Assembly (NCBI GenBank): GCA_015075325.1
Contig: JABTUP010000002.1
Span: 1-64,000 of the forward strand
DNA length: 64,000 nt
Direction: 5' to 3'
From: Flavobacteriales bacterium
GTDB taxonomy: Bacteria > Bacteroidota > Bacteroidia > Flavobacteriales_E > Vicingaceae
The position numbers were made by a program, and so were the translations under genes. The notes under the pieces were generated by a model, which searched no databases, had not been told where the DNA came from, and saw only the letters and a program-made list of their open reading frames with translations. How positions within the stretch are numbered: the first letter of the stretch is position 1; each line of letters starts with the position of its first letter. Shown here piece after piece: positions 55,740 through 63,773 of the stretch.

Positions 55740-55804
55740 TTAGACTTAAAACAATAAGATATAAGACAAAACTAACGACTAACTTCTAAAGCCTAATACC
55801 TAAC
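55740..55804. repeat. Dispersed ctaacgacta/ttagactta-type repeat
   Basis: The hydrolase-engB gap consists of short motifs ttagacttaaaac, aagatataagac, ctaacgactaac and cctaatacctaac. It shares the ctaacgact and cctaacgcc cores with the elements at 31878 and 36411. Confidence 0.6.
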
Positions 55805-55806
55805 AA

Positions 55807-56412
55807 ATGAATATCAACACTGCCGAGTTTGTAGTAAGCAACTCGAAACTTTCGCTTTGCCCCGAACCCAACAAACCCGAATTTGCTTTTATTGGAAGGT
55901 CAAATGTGGGAAAATCGTCGTTGATTAACTACATTACCAACAATAAAAAACTGGCTAAAACATCTGGAACGCCAGGAAAAACGCAGCTCATTAATCATTT
56001 TCTCATCAACAACCATTGGTATTTGGTTGATTTACCTGGCTATGGCTACGCCAAAGTACCTGTTAAAACCAAAATAAAGTGGGAGGCTTTTATCTCCGAT
56101 TACATTTTAAAACGTGAAAATTTACTCAACCTGTTTGTGTTGATTGACTCGCGACTGCCTGCACAACAAGTAGATTTAGATTTTATGGAATGGCTGGGCA
56201 TAAAAGGCATATCGTTTTCTATTGTGTTTACCAAAATTGACAAACTGACCAGCTCGCAACTAAACAAAAACTTGCTCGCATATAAAAAAGAAATGCTCAA
56301 ATACTGGGAAGAAATGCCCATTAGTTTTACCACCTCAGCAAGCAGCAAATTTGGGAAAGATGCTATTTTAAATTACATGGACGGCATTATTGCTGGGTAT
56401 GAGGGGAAGTAA
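55807..56412 (+). CDS. engB: Ribosome biogenesis GTPase EngB/YsxC
   Basis: The 201-residue GTPase has the G1 motif FIGRSNVGKSSLINYITN (~28-45), switch region KTSGTPGKTQLINHF, G3 LVDLPGYGYAKVP (~73-85), G4 VFTKIDKL (~140-147) and G5 FTTSASSKFG (~174-183). It is an essential 50S assembly factor in well-studied bacteria. Length is typical. It is preceded by a dispersed repeat and ends the conserved part before the accessory island that begins at 56444. Confidence 0.97.
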   Translation: MNINTAEFVVSNSKLSLCPEPNKPEFAFIGRSNVGKSSLINYITNNKKLAKTSGTPGKTQLINHFLINNHWYLVDLPGYGYAKVPVKTKIKWEAFISDYILKRENLLNLFVLIDSRLPAQQVDLDFMEWLGIKGISFSIVFTKIDKLTSSQLNKNLLAYKKEMLKYWEEMPISFTTSASSKFGKDAILNYMDGIIAGYEGK

Positions 56413-56443
56413 ATATATTGAATCATTTGAACTACCATTATAA

Positions 56444-57304
56444 ATGAAACAAAAGGACTCTATACAACTTTTTGAAGATAAAAAAGTAAGAACAATTTGG
56501 GATGAAAACCAAGAAAAATGGTTTTTCTCAGTACAAGACGCAGTACAAATACTCACCGATAGTGCTGACGTTAAGCAATATATAAAAAAGATATTAAGTC
56601 GAGACGAAACATTAAAAAGCAACTGGGGTACAATTTGTACCCTAGTAGAAATGAAAGCCGCTGATGGAAAAAATCGTAAAATTCAAGCCGCTGATACGAA
56701 AGGCTTACTTAGACTTATCCAATCCATTCCCTCACCAAAAGCAGAGCCATTTAAATTGTGGTTAGCCCAAGTAGGCTCAGAACGGCTAGACGAAATGCAA
56801 GACCCTGAACTTTCTATTGACAGAGCTTTAGAACAATATGTACAATTGGGTTATTCTGAAAGTTGGATAAACCAACGATTAAAAAGCATTGAAATACGCA
56901 AAGAGCTTACCGACGAATGGAAAAAAAGAGGATTAAAAGAAGGTGTACAGTTTGCTACACTTACCGATATTATTACCAAAGCATGGAGTGATAAAACAAC
57001 AAAAGAGTACAAGGTTTTGAAAGGTTTGAAAAAAGAAAATTTGCGTGACAACATGACCAATACCGAACTCATTTTAAATATGCTTGCCGAAGCCTCTACC
57101 AAAGATATTTCGCAAGCAGTAAACCCAAAAACATTTGATGATAGTAAAAAAGTAGCCAAGCAAGGCGGTAATGTAGCCAAAGTTGCACTAAAAGAACTCG
57201 AAGCAAAAACAGGCAAAAAAGTAGTAACTGCTTTAAATGCAAAGGCTGTTTTAGGAGCGAACAACTCTACTAAAAAATTAACACAGAAAAAGCCTAAAAA
57301 ATAA
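56444..57304 (+). CDS. BRO-N domain protein (DinD-like phage antirepressor family)
   Basis: The 286-residue protein starts with a BRO-N domain: IQLFEDKKVRTIWDENQEKW (~6-25), FFSVQDAVQILTDSADVKQY (~26-45), YIKKILSRDET, then MKAADGKNRKIQAADTKGLLRLIQSIPSPKAEPFKLWLAQ. This is the pattern of phage and plasmid antirepressor-like DNA-binding proteins and of the DNA-damage-inducible DinD family. The C-terminal part (RALEQYVQLGYSESWINQRL, then Lys/Ala-rich tail KVVTALNAKAVLGANNSTKK) matches the DinD side of the family. It starts 31 nt after engB and marks the start of a decayed accessory island; it may be mobile. Confidence 0.88.
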   Translation: MKQKDSIQLFEDKKVRTIWDENQEKWFFSVQDAVQILTDSADVKQYIKKILSRDETLKSNWGTICTLVEMKAADGKNRKIQAADTKGLLRLIQSIPSPKAEPFKLWLAQVGSERLDEMQDPELSIDRALEQYVQLGYSESWINQRLKSIEIRKELTDEWKKRGLKEGVQFATLTDIITKAWSDKTTKEYKVLKGLKKENLRDNMTNTELILNMLAEASTKDISQAVNPKTFDDSKKVAKQGGNVAKVALKELEAKTGKKVVTALNAKAVLGANNSTKKLTQKKPKK

Positions 57305-57411
57305 ATTACATACACAACAATCCAGTTGAAGCAGGTTTTATTAATAATACTACTGAATGGAGATTACGTAGTGCAAATGAAGAAAGCCCGATTAAAATAG
57401 ATGAATTATGA
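57304..57411 (+). pseudogene. 3' remnant of a REP-associated tyrosine transposase
   Basis: A frame directly after the BRO gene encodes NYIHNNPVEAGFI followed by NNTTEWRLRSANEESPIKID and a stop. YIHNNPVxAG...EWxxSSA is the characteristic C-terminal motif of Y1 (IS200-like) REP-associated transposases. No N-terminal half with the HUH and catalytic Tyr motifs is present; the upstream sequence is the BRO gene, so the element was truncated by insertion or deletion. Confidence 0.75.
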
Positions 57412-57467
57412 AAAATATATCACTAAGCCCTACACTAAAAATACCAACGCTTCAGCTTAGCGATTAC

Positions 57468-57480
57468 GGGGGGGGGGGGG
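57468..57480. repeat. Homopolymer of 13 G
   Basis: An uninterrupted G13 run in an AT-rich intergenic region, 63 nt upstream of the META lipoprotein ATG. Such tracts are hypermutable and often vary by slippage, but they are also typical places for assembly errors. A short inverted pair (cgcttcagcttagcg) precedes it. Confidence 0.95.
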
Positions 57481-57542
57481 ATATTTTCTTTCCATTTTAA
57501 AACTCCACAATTTTAAAAAACTAAATAGTTAACAAAAAATCC

Positions 57543-57986
57543 ATGACCAAAACCAACTTTCTAATCCCATTTATATTACTACTAATTACAATCAGCTGCA
57601 AATCAAAATCAGACCATTTTACTAAAAGCAACAATAGTATTACTGACAAATACTGGAAATTAATCGAATTAAACGGCAGAAAAATTAACACCGAACAACA
57701 GCTAAAAGAAGCTCATTTTAAACTAATAAGCGACGATAATCGGATTATTGGAAATGGTGGTTGCAATTCCTTTTTTGGAACATATCAACTCCTGCCTGGA
57801 GATAGAATTCAAATTTCCCCTTTAGGAAGCACCAAAATGGCTTGTTTGAACGACAATATAGAAGATGAATTTTTAAAAGTTCTAGCCATTGCTGATAACT
57901 ACACCTTAAAAAACGACACCCTTTCGTTAAACAAAGCTAAAATGGCTCCGCTGGCTAGGTTTGAATTAGTAATAAAACAGCATTAG
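57543..57986 (+). CDS. META domain lipoprotein (HslJ-like)
   Basis: The 147-residue protein has a lipoprotein signal (FLIPFILLLITISCKSKSDH, Cys19) and one META domain: YWKLIELNGRKINTEQQLKE (~36-55), IGNGGCNSFFGTYQLLPGD (~73-91, the GGCN motif) and GSTKMACLNDNIEDEFLKVL (~98-117, MACL motif). META domains occur in the heat-shock protein HslJ and in adhesin/resistance lipoproteins of many bacteria; the exact role is unknown. It is intact, unlike its neighbours in the island, and is probably anchored in a membrane facing the periplasm. Confidence 0.87.
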   Translation: MTKTNFLIPFILLLITISCKSKSDHFTKSNNSITDKYWKLIELNGRKINTEQQLKEAHFKLISDDNRIIGNGGCNSFFGTYQLLPGDRIQISPLGSTKMACLNDNIEDEFLKVLAIADNYTLKNDTLSLNKAKMAPLARFELVIKQH

Positions 57987-57994
57987 ATTTTTAT

Positions 57995-58719
57995 CATCGG
58001 AGAATATACAGCGATTCAAGAAAAATTGAAAGTGATTTATTGCTAACCAATTATTTTTATCAAAATCTTCGACTAGTAATAAAATACGAATGTTACTTAT
58101 ATTTTTCAAAATAGATGTATCAACACATGACACAGAATTTGATGCTATAATAAGATCATTGAATTACTTTAAAGATGATAAGTCAAATGTAATTTATTGA
58201 ATTACTTAGAGCAGCTGACACAGCAATTAGCGATTTTAGTATTATTGTGAAAAGGAACCTAGTGATCGTTTCCTGATGATATAAAAACGAATTTAGAAAG
58301 CCATATAGAAGTAAACCAAACACCTATCTATGAAATGGAGAAAAGTTGAGATACCACCTGACAGGATGAATCTTTGAACAAAAAACTTTTTAATTGAGGA
58401 TTAATCTAGATGCATTGAATGATGAAGTGTAATCATAATTGATGAATTGATAGATTACATCCAACAAGTTGTTATTATTATTTAATAGTAAGAAAAATAA
58501 TCCAAAAATGCTCAAATAATATTTGCAACACATGATAGTTCATTAAGATCAGATGTTATGAGATCAAATTTTTTTGAAAACATATGAGGAACACAGTATT
58601 CTTTATAAACTTATGATATAAATGAAAAGACACTAATAGACAAATATATTTTAGAGCAGTACCGTAAAACGAACCGAATTAGAATTTTAGTATGCTAATA
58701 TCCAAAAGATTCTAATCGT
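57995..58719 (+). pseudogene. Decayed RloA-like AAA ATPase
   Basis: There is no long open frame here. Conceptual translation across frameshifts and stops still shows parts of an AAA-type ATPase of the RloA/AAA_21 class: a Walker B-like VIIIDELID (~58432-58450), then SKNAQIIFATHDSSLRSDVM (~58500-58560, the conserved F(A/T)THD after Walker B), RSNFFEN, YDINEKTLIDKYILEQYRKT and RIRILVC. Many small indels and stops separate them, and the N-terminal P-loop is not recognisable. It is followed by an equally broken RloB, which identifies the pair. Confidence 0.65.
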
Positions 58720-59263
58720 ATGAAGATGAAAATCAAACTATTTGAATCTTTCAAAAGAGACGAAAAACTAAAGCGTCAATTATCTTCAGTCGATATTGAA
58801 GTTGTTCATCCAAAAGACCACAGTCCAGTGGGATTAGTTGATGAGGCAAAAGAAAAAAAGAAAAAAGCAAAACGTGATAGAAATCCATATGATGAAGTTT
58901 GGATTGTTTTAGATAAAGATGGTCAAAATCTTGAACAGGCTTATACTTCACGATAATAAAAAATACGTATTATCAGTTGTTTTAATTGATTTATTACATT
59001 TTGAAAAAAAGAGAAAACCTTTCACAAAATGTGAGGAAATTATAAGCTATATTAAAAAAGAGCATTTTCATGATTATGATAAAAGTACAAATGCTTACTT
59101 ATTGTTAAAAGATAGAACTATAACAGCAATAGAAAATGGAGAATGGTTAATGAATCAAAACCAAAATGACATTGATAGAGGTATGAAAATATTTGAATTA
59201 GCAGCATACACTGACGTACATATATTGGTTCAAAAATTACTAAATCCAGAAAAAATAGACTAA
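58720..59263 (+). pseudogene. Frameshifted RloB-like protein
   Basis: Two overlapping frames make one RloB-type protein. The first (58720-58956, 78 residues) has SSVDIEVVHPKDHSPVGLVDEAKE and RNPYDEVWIVLDKDGQNLEQ, the conserved RloB core with DKDG; it then hits a stop (YTSR-stop). The second frame (shifted, 58919-59263) continues with LLHFEKKRKPFTKCEEIISY, the FEYWLLLHFEKTxKPF-like region of the family, and runs to LVQKLLNPEKID. RloB proteins (TOPRIM-like fold with DxD) form defence pairs with RloA ATPases, and related pairs are called AbiL. As the RloA partner is also broken, the pair is probably inactive. Confidence 0.75.
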
Positions 59264-59360
59264 GTGTAACCCTTTATATGAAATCATGTTTCGCGGAGCT
59301 ACGCCTATTAAACGTTAAATATATTGAAAAATACGTGTGGCGTTTTTATTTAAAAACATA

Positions 59361-59391
59361 AAAAAAATCCAACCATTACGGTTGGATTTAA
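59361..59391 (-). terminator. Intrinsic terminator of the PKD protein gene
   Basis: On the minus strand AATCCAACC-GTAAT-GGTTGGATT (59366-59388) is followed by a T-run (TTTTTTT), a perfect 9-bp stem with 5-nt loop, just after the stop codon of 59412-60653. Confidence 0.9.
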
Positions 59392-59411
59392 TATAAGCAT
59401 CCAAATAAAGT

Positions 59412-60653
59412 TTAGTTTACCAATTTTACTTTTAGCAAGGTTTTTCTTTCTGTTGTTGCAACAACGGTTAAAACATAAAGCCCTTTATCATATTCCGACA
59501 AAGAAAATTGATACTGATTGGAGTTAAATAATGTTGAAAACACTACTTTACCCTCTAAGCTATAAAGAGAAATTATTTTTGAATCAACACTTTTAACTAA
59601 TATTTTATATCTGTTCTGACCCAATGCCACCATTTGAATACCTTGATTCTCTGCTTCATTAATTGCTGTTGGTAGCGTTTGGTCATCGACAACCACTACG
59701 GTTTTCTCAAGTTCTTTTGAACAATTGTTGTTGTAAGCTATTAACTTAATGTTGTACAAACCCTCTGAAAAATAGGTGTGTGATGGATTGTTTCCAGAAG
59801 AAGTGTTTCCGTCTCCAAAATCCCAAAAATATGCTATAGAATTTATAGAATTGTTTACAATATTAAGCTCTGCACCCTCACTTAAAAGCAATGTATCATT
59901 CATTAAATCAAAGTCGGCTAAAAAAAATGGTGCTGAATTTATGGTAATACTTTGCACCTCATTTATACCAAAGCTTGATATTCGTATTAAATAATTATCA
60001 GGAACAAGTTCTGAGTAGGTTATTGTTTCCGCACTTACCATTCCATCTGCTACAATTGTTCCATTACCATCTAATATTTGACAACTCCAATCTGTATTTC
60101 CAAGTTTTGTAACAGATAAAACTCCATCATTATTGGCACTACAGGTCTCGTCTATTTTAGAAACAATCGCTTTAGTATAAATATTAAAATGAAGTATTGG
60201 AGCATCTTGCTGTTCAGCTAAAAAAAGGGTAATGGTAGTATCTCCAAAAATTTGAAAATGTACATTGGAAGACAAATCGGTTAAACTTATTGAGTAGTTT
60301 GGCATTATCGGATAAATTTCTTGAATATGAATAGTGTAATATCCTGTAACAGGAATCTTGGCAAATAAAACAATCGATTTATCTGAAGTGTATTCGGGTA
60401 ACGAATTAATAGCCAATTCTTGACTAGGTGCAATTCGCGAATAAATTGATGGCACACTAGGATTTGGGCTAAATAATTTCCAAGCATCAAAAGAACCATC
60501 AAAATTTTCAGTTGCACCATCCAACATACGTATAATGGTTTCATCACTATAGCCATTGCCTGATAAAGTGAATCTAATTGTATTGGTATTAGAAAAGCCT
60601 TTTGTGTTCACAAAAAAAAGAACAGTAAGTATTGATAAACAGATTGTTTTCAT
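59412..60653 (-). CDS. Secreted PKD-domain protein with T9SS type A sorting domain
   Basis: The 413-residue protein has a signal peptide (MKTICLSILTVLFFVNTKGF), an N-terminal beta domain (IRFTLSGNGYSDETIIRMLD), a central region with NNDGVLSVTKLGNTDWSCQI, and a PKD domain (AYFWDFGDGNTSSGNNPSHT to IKLIAYNNNCSKELEKTVVV, ~270-325). The last ~80 residues (YKILVKSVDSKIISLYSLEG, YDKGLYVLTVVATTERKTLL) form a T9SS type A sorting domain. It is therefore expected to be secreted by the T9SS and attached to the cell surface. No enzyme motif is seen. A promoter and a terminator frame it as a single gene. Confidence 0.88.
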   Translation of the reverse strand: MKTICLSILTVLFFVNTKGFSNTNTIRFTLSGNGYSDETIIRMLDGATENFDGSFDAWKLFSPNPSVPSIYSRIAPSQELAINSLPEYTSDKSIVLFAKIPVTGYYTIHIQEIYPIMPNYSISLTDLSSNVHFQIFGDTTITLFLAEQQDAPILHFNIYTKAIVSKIDETCSANNDGVLSVTKLGNTDWSCQILDGNGTIVADGMVSAETITYSELVPDNYLIRISSFGINEVQSITINSAPFFLADFDLMNDTLLLSEGAELNIVNNSINSIAYFWDFGDGNTSSGNNPSHTYFSEGLYNIKLIAYNNNCSKELEKTVVVVDDQTLPTAINEAENQGIQMVALGQNRYKILVKSVDSKIISLYSLEGKVVFSTLFNSNQYQFSLSEYDKGLYVLTVVATTERKTLLKVKLVN

Positions 60654-60678
60654 GTTTTATTAGTATTAATTTATGAGG

Positions 60679-60708
60679 TAAAATTATCTAACTACAACAC
60701 ACTACAAA
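60679..60708 (-). promoter_or_regulatory. Probable promoter of the PKD/T9SS protein gene
   Basis: On the minus strand TTTG and TAATTTTA are separated by 18 bp (complement of 60705-60708 and 60679-60686). The -7 box differs from TAnnTTTG by its last base. It lies ~25 nt upstream of the ATG at 60653. Confidence 0.5.
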
Positions 60709-60804
60709 ACAGTAGTTTTTCTGAATTAATAATAAATATTTTAAGTATAATTCCTTATACAACAACTATTCATTTTACATAGTTAAATTCAGAGTATCTA
60801 CTCT

Positions 60805-60834
60805 TTTGCCAACATGTCATGTAAAGTACTTTTG
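60805..60834 (+). promoter_or_regulatory. Promoter of the small secreted protein and receiver gene
   Basis: TTTG (60805-60808) and TACTTTTG (60827-60834) are separated by 18 bp, close to the Bacteroidota consensus. The ATG of the secreted protein at 60863 follows 28 nt later. Confidence 0.65.
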
Positions 60835-60862
60835 ATCTGTTAATCTTTAAGTATAAAAAACC

Positions 60863-61312
60863 ATGAAAACAATTCTCATCAAACGCAAATTAACTTTAGT
60901 TATTCTTTTATTCTTTTGCTCAAATCTTAATGCACAATCTTTAATAAAAAAGGTTGATTTTGGAAAAATCTATACAAATGAATTTGTAATAAAACAGTTT
61001 TCTGGTGTACAATCTGATACAACTGCCTTTTTTAAATTTATTATCCATGAAAATCGTAATAAAAGTAATTACACACTAGAAGCTTCAATAAATGGCATCG
61101 ATTTTATTACTATAGAGAAAAAAGAAGGTTATAAATCGCCAAACACAGAAGCATTAATGTATTGTTATTCAATCAATACCAATACCTATCTCGACTACAA
61201 GTTATTTAGAGTAAAAATATCTTCTGAAGATAACATCGATTATTCGCATACAATTAGGCTATACGACCTTGATCGGTTACAAAAAGAATCTTTTATCGCT
61301 AATGAAAATTAA
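60863..61312 (+). CDS. Small secreted protein of unknown function
   Basis: The 149-residue protein has a signal peptide (TLVILLFFCSNLNAQSLIKK, cleavage after NAQ) and a polar mature domain with alternating strands: EFVIKQFSGVQSDTTAFFKF, NYTLEASINGIDFITIEKKE, LDYKLFRVKISSEDN. It could be a periplasmic or surface sensor-type domain. It lies 5 nt before a receiver-domain gene (61318), so both are probably on one transcript from a good promoter at 60805. I do not recognise the family. Confidence 0.75.
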   Translation: MKTILIKRKLTLVILLFFCSNLNAQSLIKKVDFGKIYTNEFVIKQFSGVQSDTTAFFKFIIHENRNKSNYTLEASINGIDFITIEKKEGYKSPNTEALMYCYSINTNTYLDYKLFRVKISSEDNIDYSHTIRLYDLDRLQKESFIANEN

Positions 61313-61317
61313 CTAGA

Positions 61318-61789
61318 ATGAACGAAATTAAAATCATCATAGTAGAAGACAACTTAATAAACAGAAAATTATTAAAACTATTATTCAAATCCTTACCTGA
61401 AGTAAAAGTTGTAGGCGAAGCTTATAATGGAGTAGAATTACTTAAATTGTTACCTTTATTTTCTTCTATTGACCTAATAATTATGGATATTGAAATGCCC
61501 AACATGAATGGAATTGAAGCAACAGAAGAAATAAAAAAAATTATATCCCAAATTAAAGGTATTATGCAACTCTTTTTACGTAGATGCATATCATATTCAA
61601 AAAATGATAGAAGCTGGTGCTTGTGGATATATTCGAAAAGATTCTTCTTTAGATTCTTATAAAGAAGCAATTTATACAACAATCAATCATGGTGTTTATT
61701 TATCAGAAGATATCAATGATAAAACGTATAAAAAAGTTTTTAATGAACTAAAAAAAAGCTTATTAGCAAAAAAAATGTTATTTAATTGA
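61318..61789 (+). pseudogene. Response regulator receiver protein, frameshifted
   Basis: The first frame (to 61662) has a receiver domain: MNEIKIIIVEDNLINRKLLK, the phosphoacceptor Asp57 in IDLIIMDIEMPNMNGIEATE, then SQIK, after which the reading becomes nonsense. In the +1 frame the domain continues VLCNSFYVDAYHIQKMIEAG-type sequence and MIEAGACGYIRKDSSLDSYK to 61789. Removing one G of the GG at 61558-61559 restores a single 156-residue receiver-only protein with the expected GYIRK lysine. It has no DNA-binding domain and its last 8 nt overlap the convergent kinase gene. Confidence 0.8.
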
Positions 61790-62903
61790 TATCCCTAATA
61801 GGTATCTTAATTTGAATGGTTGTGCCTTTTTTCACCTCACTCTTAAAATCAATTTTACCATCTAATAACTCCACGTATTTTTTTACTATAACTAGTCCCA
61901 AACCCGTTCCTTGTATGTCAGAAGTATTACTTGCTCGATAATATTTCTGAAAAAGTTTTTTTCTATCCTTTGCTGGCACACCAATTCCTTTATCAGCTAC
62001 TTTTAAAACCATATATTTTTTGGTTGTTTCAGTAACCACTTCAACATCGTCATCAGAATATTTAATTGCATTTGAAAGAATATTTATAAATATACTTTTA
62101 ATGAGCTGCTTGTCCGTTTTAATTAACAATTTACCCGTATGACTATAATTAATTTTTTGATTGTCTTTACAAATTATCCTCATTCTTTCAATTTCTGAAA
62201 AGATGAGTTCGTTATAATCAAATACATGAACATGTGAATCATGATTATTGTGCTCAATTTTATCTAAACTCAAGTATTCATTTAAAATTTCGAACATACT
62301 ATTTACCGATGACTTGATGTATCCGTACACTTCCTTTCTTTGTTCCGTATACTCAGGTATAGGGTCGTTATAATTTTCAAGAACATCCAAGCTAATTTTA
62401 ATTGCTCCTAAAGGTGTTTTAAATTCATGAGAAGCAACAGACACAAACCTTGATTTTAGCACATTCAATTCTTTTTCTTTTTCCAATGATCTTACCAGTT
62501 CTTTTGTTCGTTGATTTATTTTATGTTCTAAATGTTTGTTTAAATTTTGTAACTCTATCTTTAAACGTTTTTCTTCTGTTACATCAATTGAGAGAATAAG
62601 TACTCCTTCTGGTACTGGCTGCATTCTTAATTCAAAATATCCCTTTGATTTATCAGGATATTCAAATTCATTAACAAATCTTTCGCTTATCTGTTTTAGC
62701 ATACATTTTTTTAGTACACTAAACATTTCAGTATTTTCTATGCCAGGGAAAACTTCCATCATGGTTTTTCCAAGCAGCTGTTTTTGGGTTGTTTTTCCGT
62801 GATTTGCAACAGCTTGATTTACGTACACATATTGCCATTTTTTATTAATTACTTGAACTCCTTCAAGCAATTCGTCAAATATCTTATATTTATCGACCAT
62901 CAT
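61782..62903 (-). CDS. Cytosolic PAS sensor histidine kinase
   Basis: The 373-residue protein has no membrane segment. A PAS domain (~5-115, GVQVINKKWQYVYVNQAVAN, VLILSIDVTEEKRLKIELQN) leads by a coiled coil to the HisKA dimerisation domain with the phosphorylated His159 in SVASHEFKTPLGAIKISLDV, then the HATPase: N-box INILSNAIKYS (~275-285), G1 VADKGIGVPAKDR (~313-325), F-box KLFQKYYRAS and G2 GTGLGLVIVKKYVE. It autophosphorylates in response to an unknown cytosolic signal. It is divergent from the LuxR-type regulator gene (87-nt gap) and convergent with the frameshifted receiver gene; both are natural partners. Confidence 0.94.
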   Translation of the reverse strand: MMVDKYKIFDELLEGVQVINKKWQYVYVNQAVANHGKTTQKQLLGKTMMEVFPGIENTEMFSVLKKCMLKQISERFVNEFEYPDKSKGYFELRMQPVPEGVLILSIDVTEEKRLKIELQNLNKHLEHKINQRTKELVRSLEKEKELNVLKSRFVSVASHEFKTPLGAIKISLDVLENYNDPIPEYTEQRKEVYGYIKSSVNSMFEILNEYLSLDKIEHNNHDSHVHVFDYNELIFSEIERMRIICKDNQKINYSHTGKLLIKTDKQLIKSIFINILSNAIKYSDDDVEVVTETTKKYMVLKVADKGIGVPAKDRKKLFQKYYRASNTSDIQGTGLGLVIVKKYVELLDGKIDFKSEVKKGTTIQIKIPIRDIN

Positions 62904-62990
62904 GCGTTTAAATAATTAATCGTACAAAAAAAATGATTTAAGTCATTTTTTAGATAAAAATAGTAATTTTATTAATAAATATAACATCCT

Positions 62991-63629
62991 ATGGATTCAA
63001 TTAAAATTTTAATTGCAGATGATCACACCATTATTAGAAATGGTCTCAAACTAATGTTAGATAAAAACAGCAAATTTAAAATTGTAGGCGATGTAAATTC
63101 TGGTAGTGCAGCAATCGATTTTATAGAAAAAAATTCTAATCAAGTTGATATTGTTTTAATGGATATTGACATGCCCGGTATGAATGGAATAGAAGCAACA
63201 AAAATACTTACCAGTAAACACCCTCACATTAAAGTATTGGCTCTTACCATGCATAAAGAAGAAAAGTTTATTAACGACATGATTAATGCTGGAGCACTTA
63301 GTTATATTTTGAAAGAAACTGATATCCCAGAACTCGTACAGGCAATTGAAAATACTGCACTAGAAAAAAAATACTATAGCAATGAAGTATCCATGAGTTT
63401 AATTAACGCCTTAATGAAAAAAGGAACTGACAATGGACACGATTTATCAAAACGAGAATTAGATGTTTTAAAACTCATTGCATCTGGAATGACTAATAAA
63501 GAAGCAGGAGAAAAATTATTTATAAGTGCCAGAACAGTGGAATCTCACCGAAGAAATATTTTGGATAAATTAGACTTTAAAAACACATCAGAAATGATTC
63601 GCTATGCTATTGAGAATGACTTAATATAA
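62991..63629 (+). CDS. LuxR/NarL family response regulator
   Basis: The 212-residue protein has an N-terminal receiver domain (IKILIADDHTIIRNGLKLML, Asp58 in VDIVLMDIDMPGMNGIEATK, Thr in VLALTMHKEEK, Lys in SYILKETDI) and a C-terminal LuxR-type HTH (LSKRELDVLKLIASGMTNKE, ~150-169, and ISARTVESHRRNILDKLDF, ~178-196). It is the likely output of the adjacent PAS kinase and would activate or repress unknown promoters. Length and motifs are standard. It ends 1 nt before a small minus-strand gene. Confidence 0.95.
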   Translation: MDSIKILIADDHTIIRNGLKLMLDKNSKFKIVGDVNSGSAAIDFIEKNSNQVDIVLMDIDMPGMNGIEATKILTSKHPHIKVLALTMHKEEKFINDMINAGALSYILKETDIPELVQAIENTALEKKYYSNEVSMSLINALMKKGTDNGHDLSKRELDVLKLIASGMTNKEAGEKLFISARTVESHRRNILDKLDFKNTSEMIRYAIENDLI

Positions 63630-63752
63630 TTAAATCATTCTCATTGAAAAATAGCATATTAACAAAACAACTATTACGAAAAAAATTGCTACAGTCTTTT
63701 CTACACTGTCTGCTTTATTATTTTTGGTGGTGGTTTTATGAATAATAGGCAT
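63630..63752 (-). CDS. Putative small membrane protein (40 residues)
   Basis: The short frame from ATG 63752 to TAA 63630 encodes a 40-residue protein with a polar Lys/Thr N-terminus (MPIIHKTTTKNNKADSVEKT) and one strong hydrophobic helix (VAIFFVIVVLLICYFSMRMI). It starts 21 nt after the stop codon of the upstream minus-strand gene (63774-64000), as expected for a small operon partner. It was found by reading the gap, so the call rests on composition, helix and position only. Confidence 0.4.
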   Translation of the reverse strand: MPIIHKTTTKNNKADSVEKTVAIFFVIVVLLICYFSMRMI

Positions 63753-63773
63753 AAATATCTGTTAAGTAAAATG

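Noticed and set aside
56851-57315. A 154-codon open frame on the minus strand
   Set aside because: It lies entirely antisense to the BRO-N gene, whose domain motifs are clear; the translation has no recognisable features beyond hydrophobic low complexity.
59264-59360. Possible small RNA or leader in the gap after RloB (gcggagctacgcc)
   Set aside because: Only a short, weak inverted pair is visible, with no promoter box and no recognisable RNA family.
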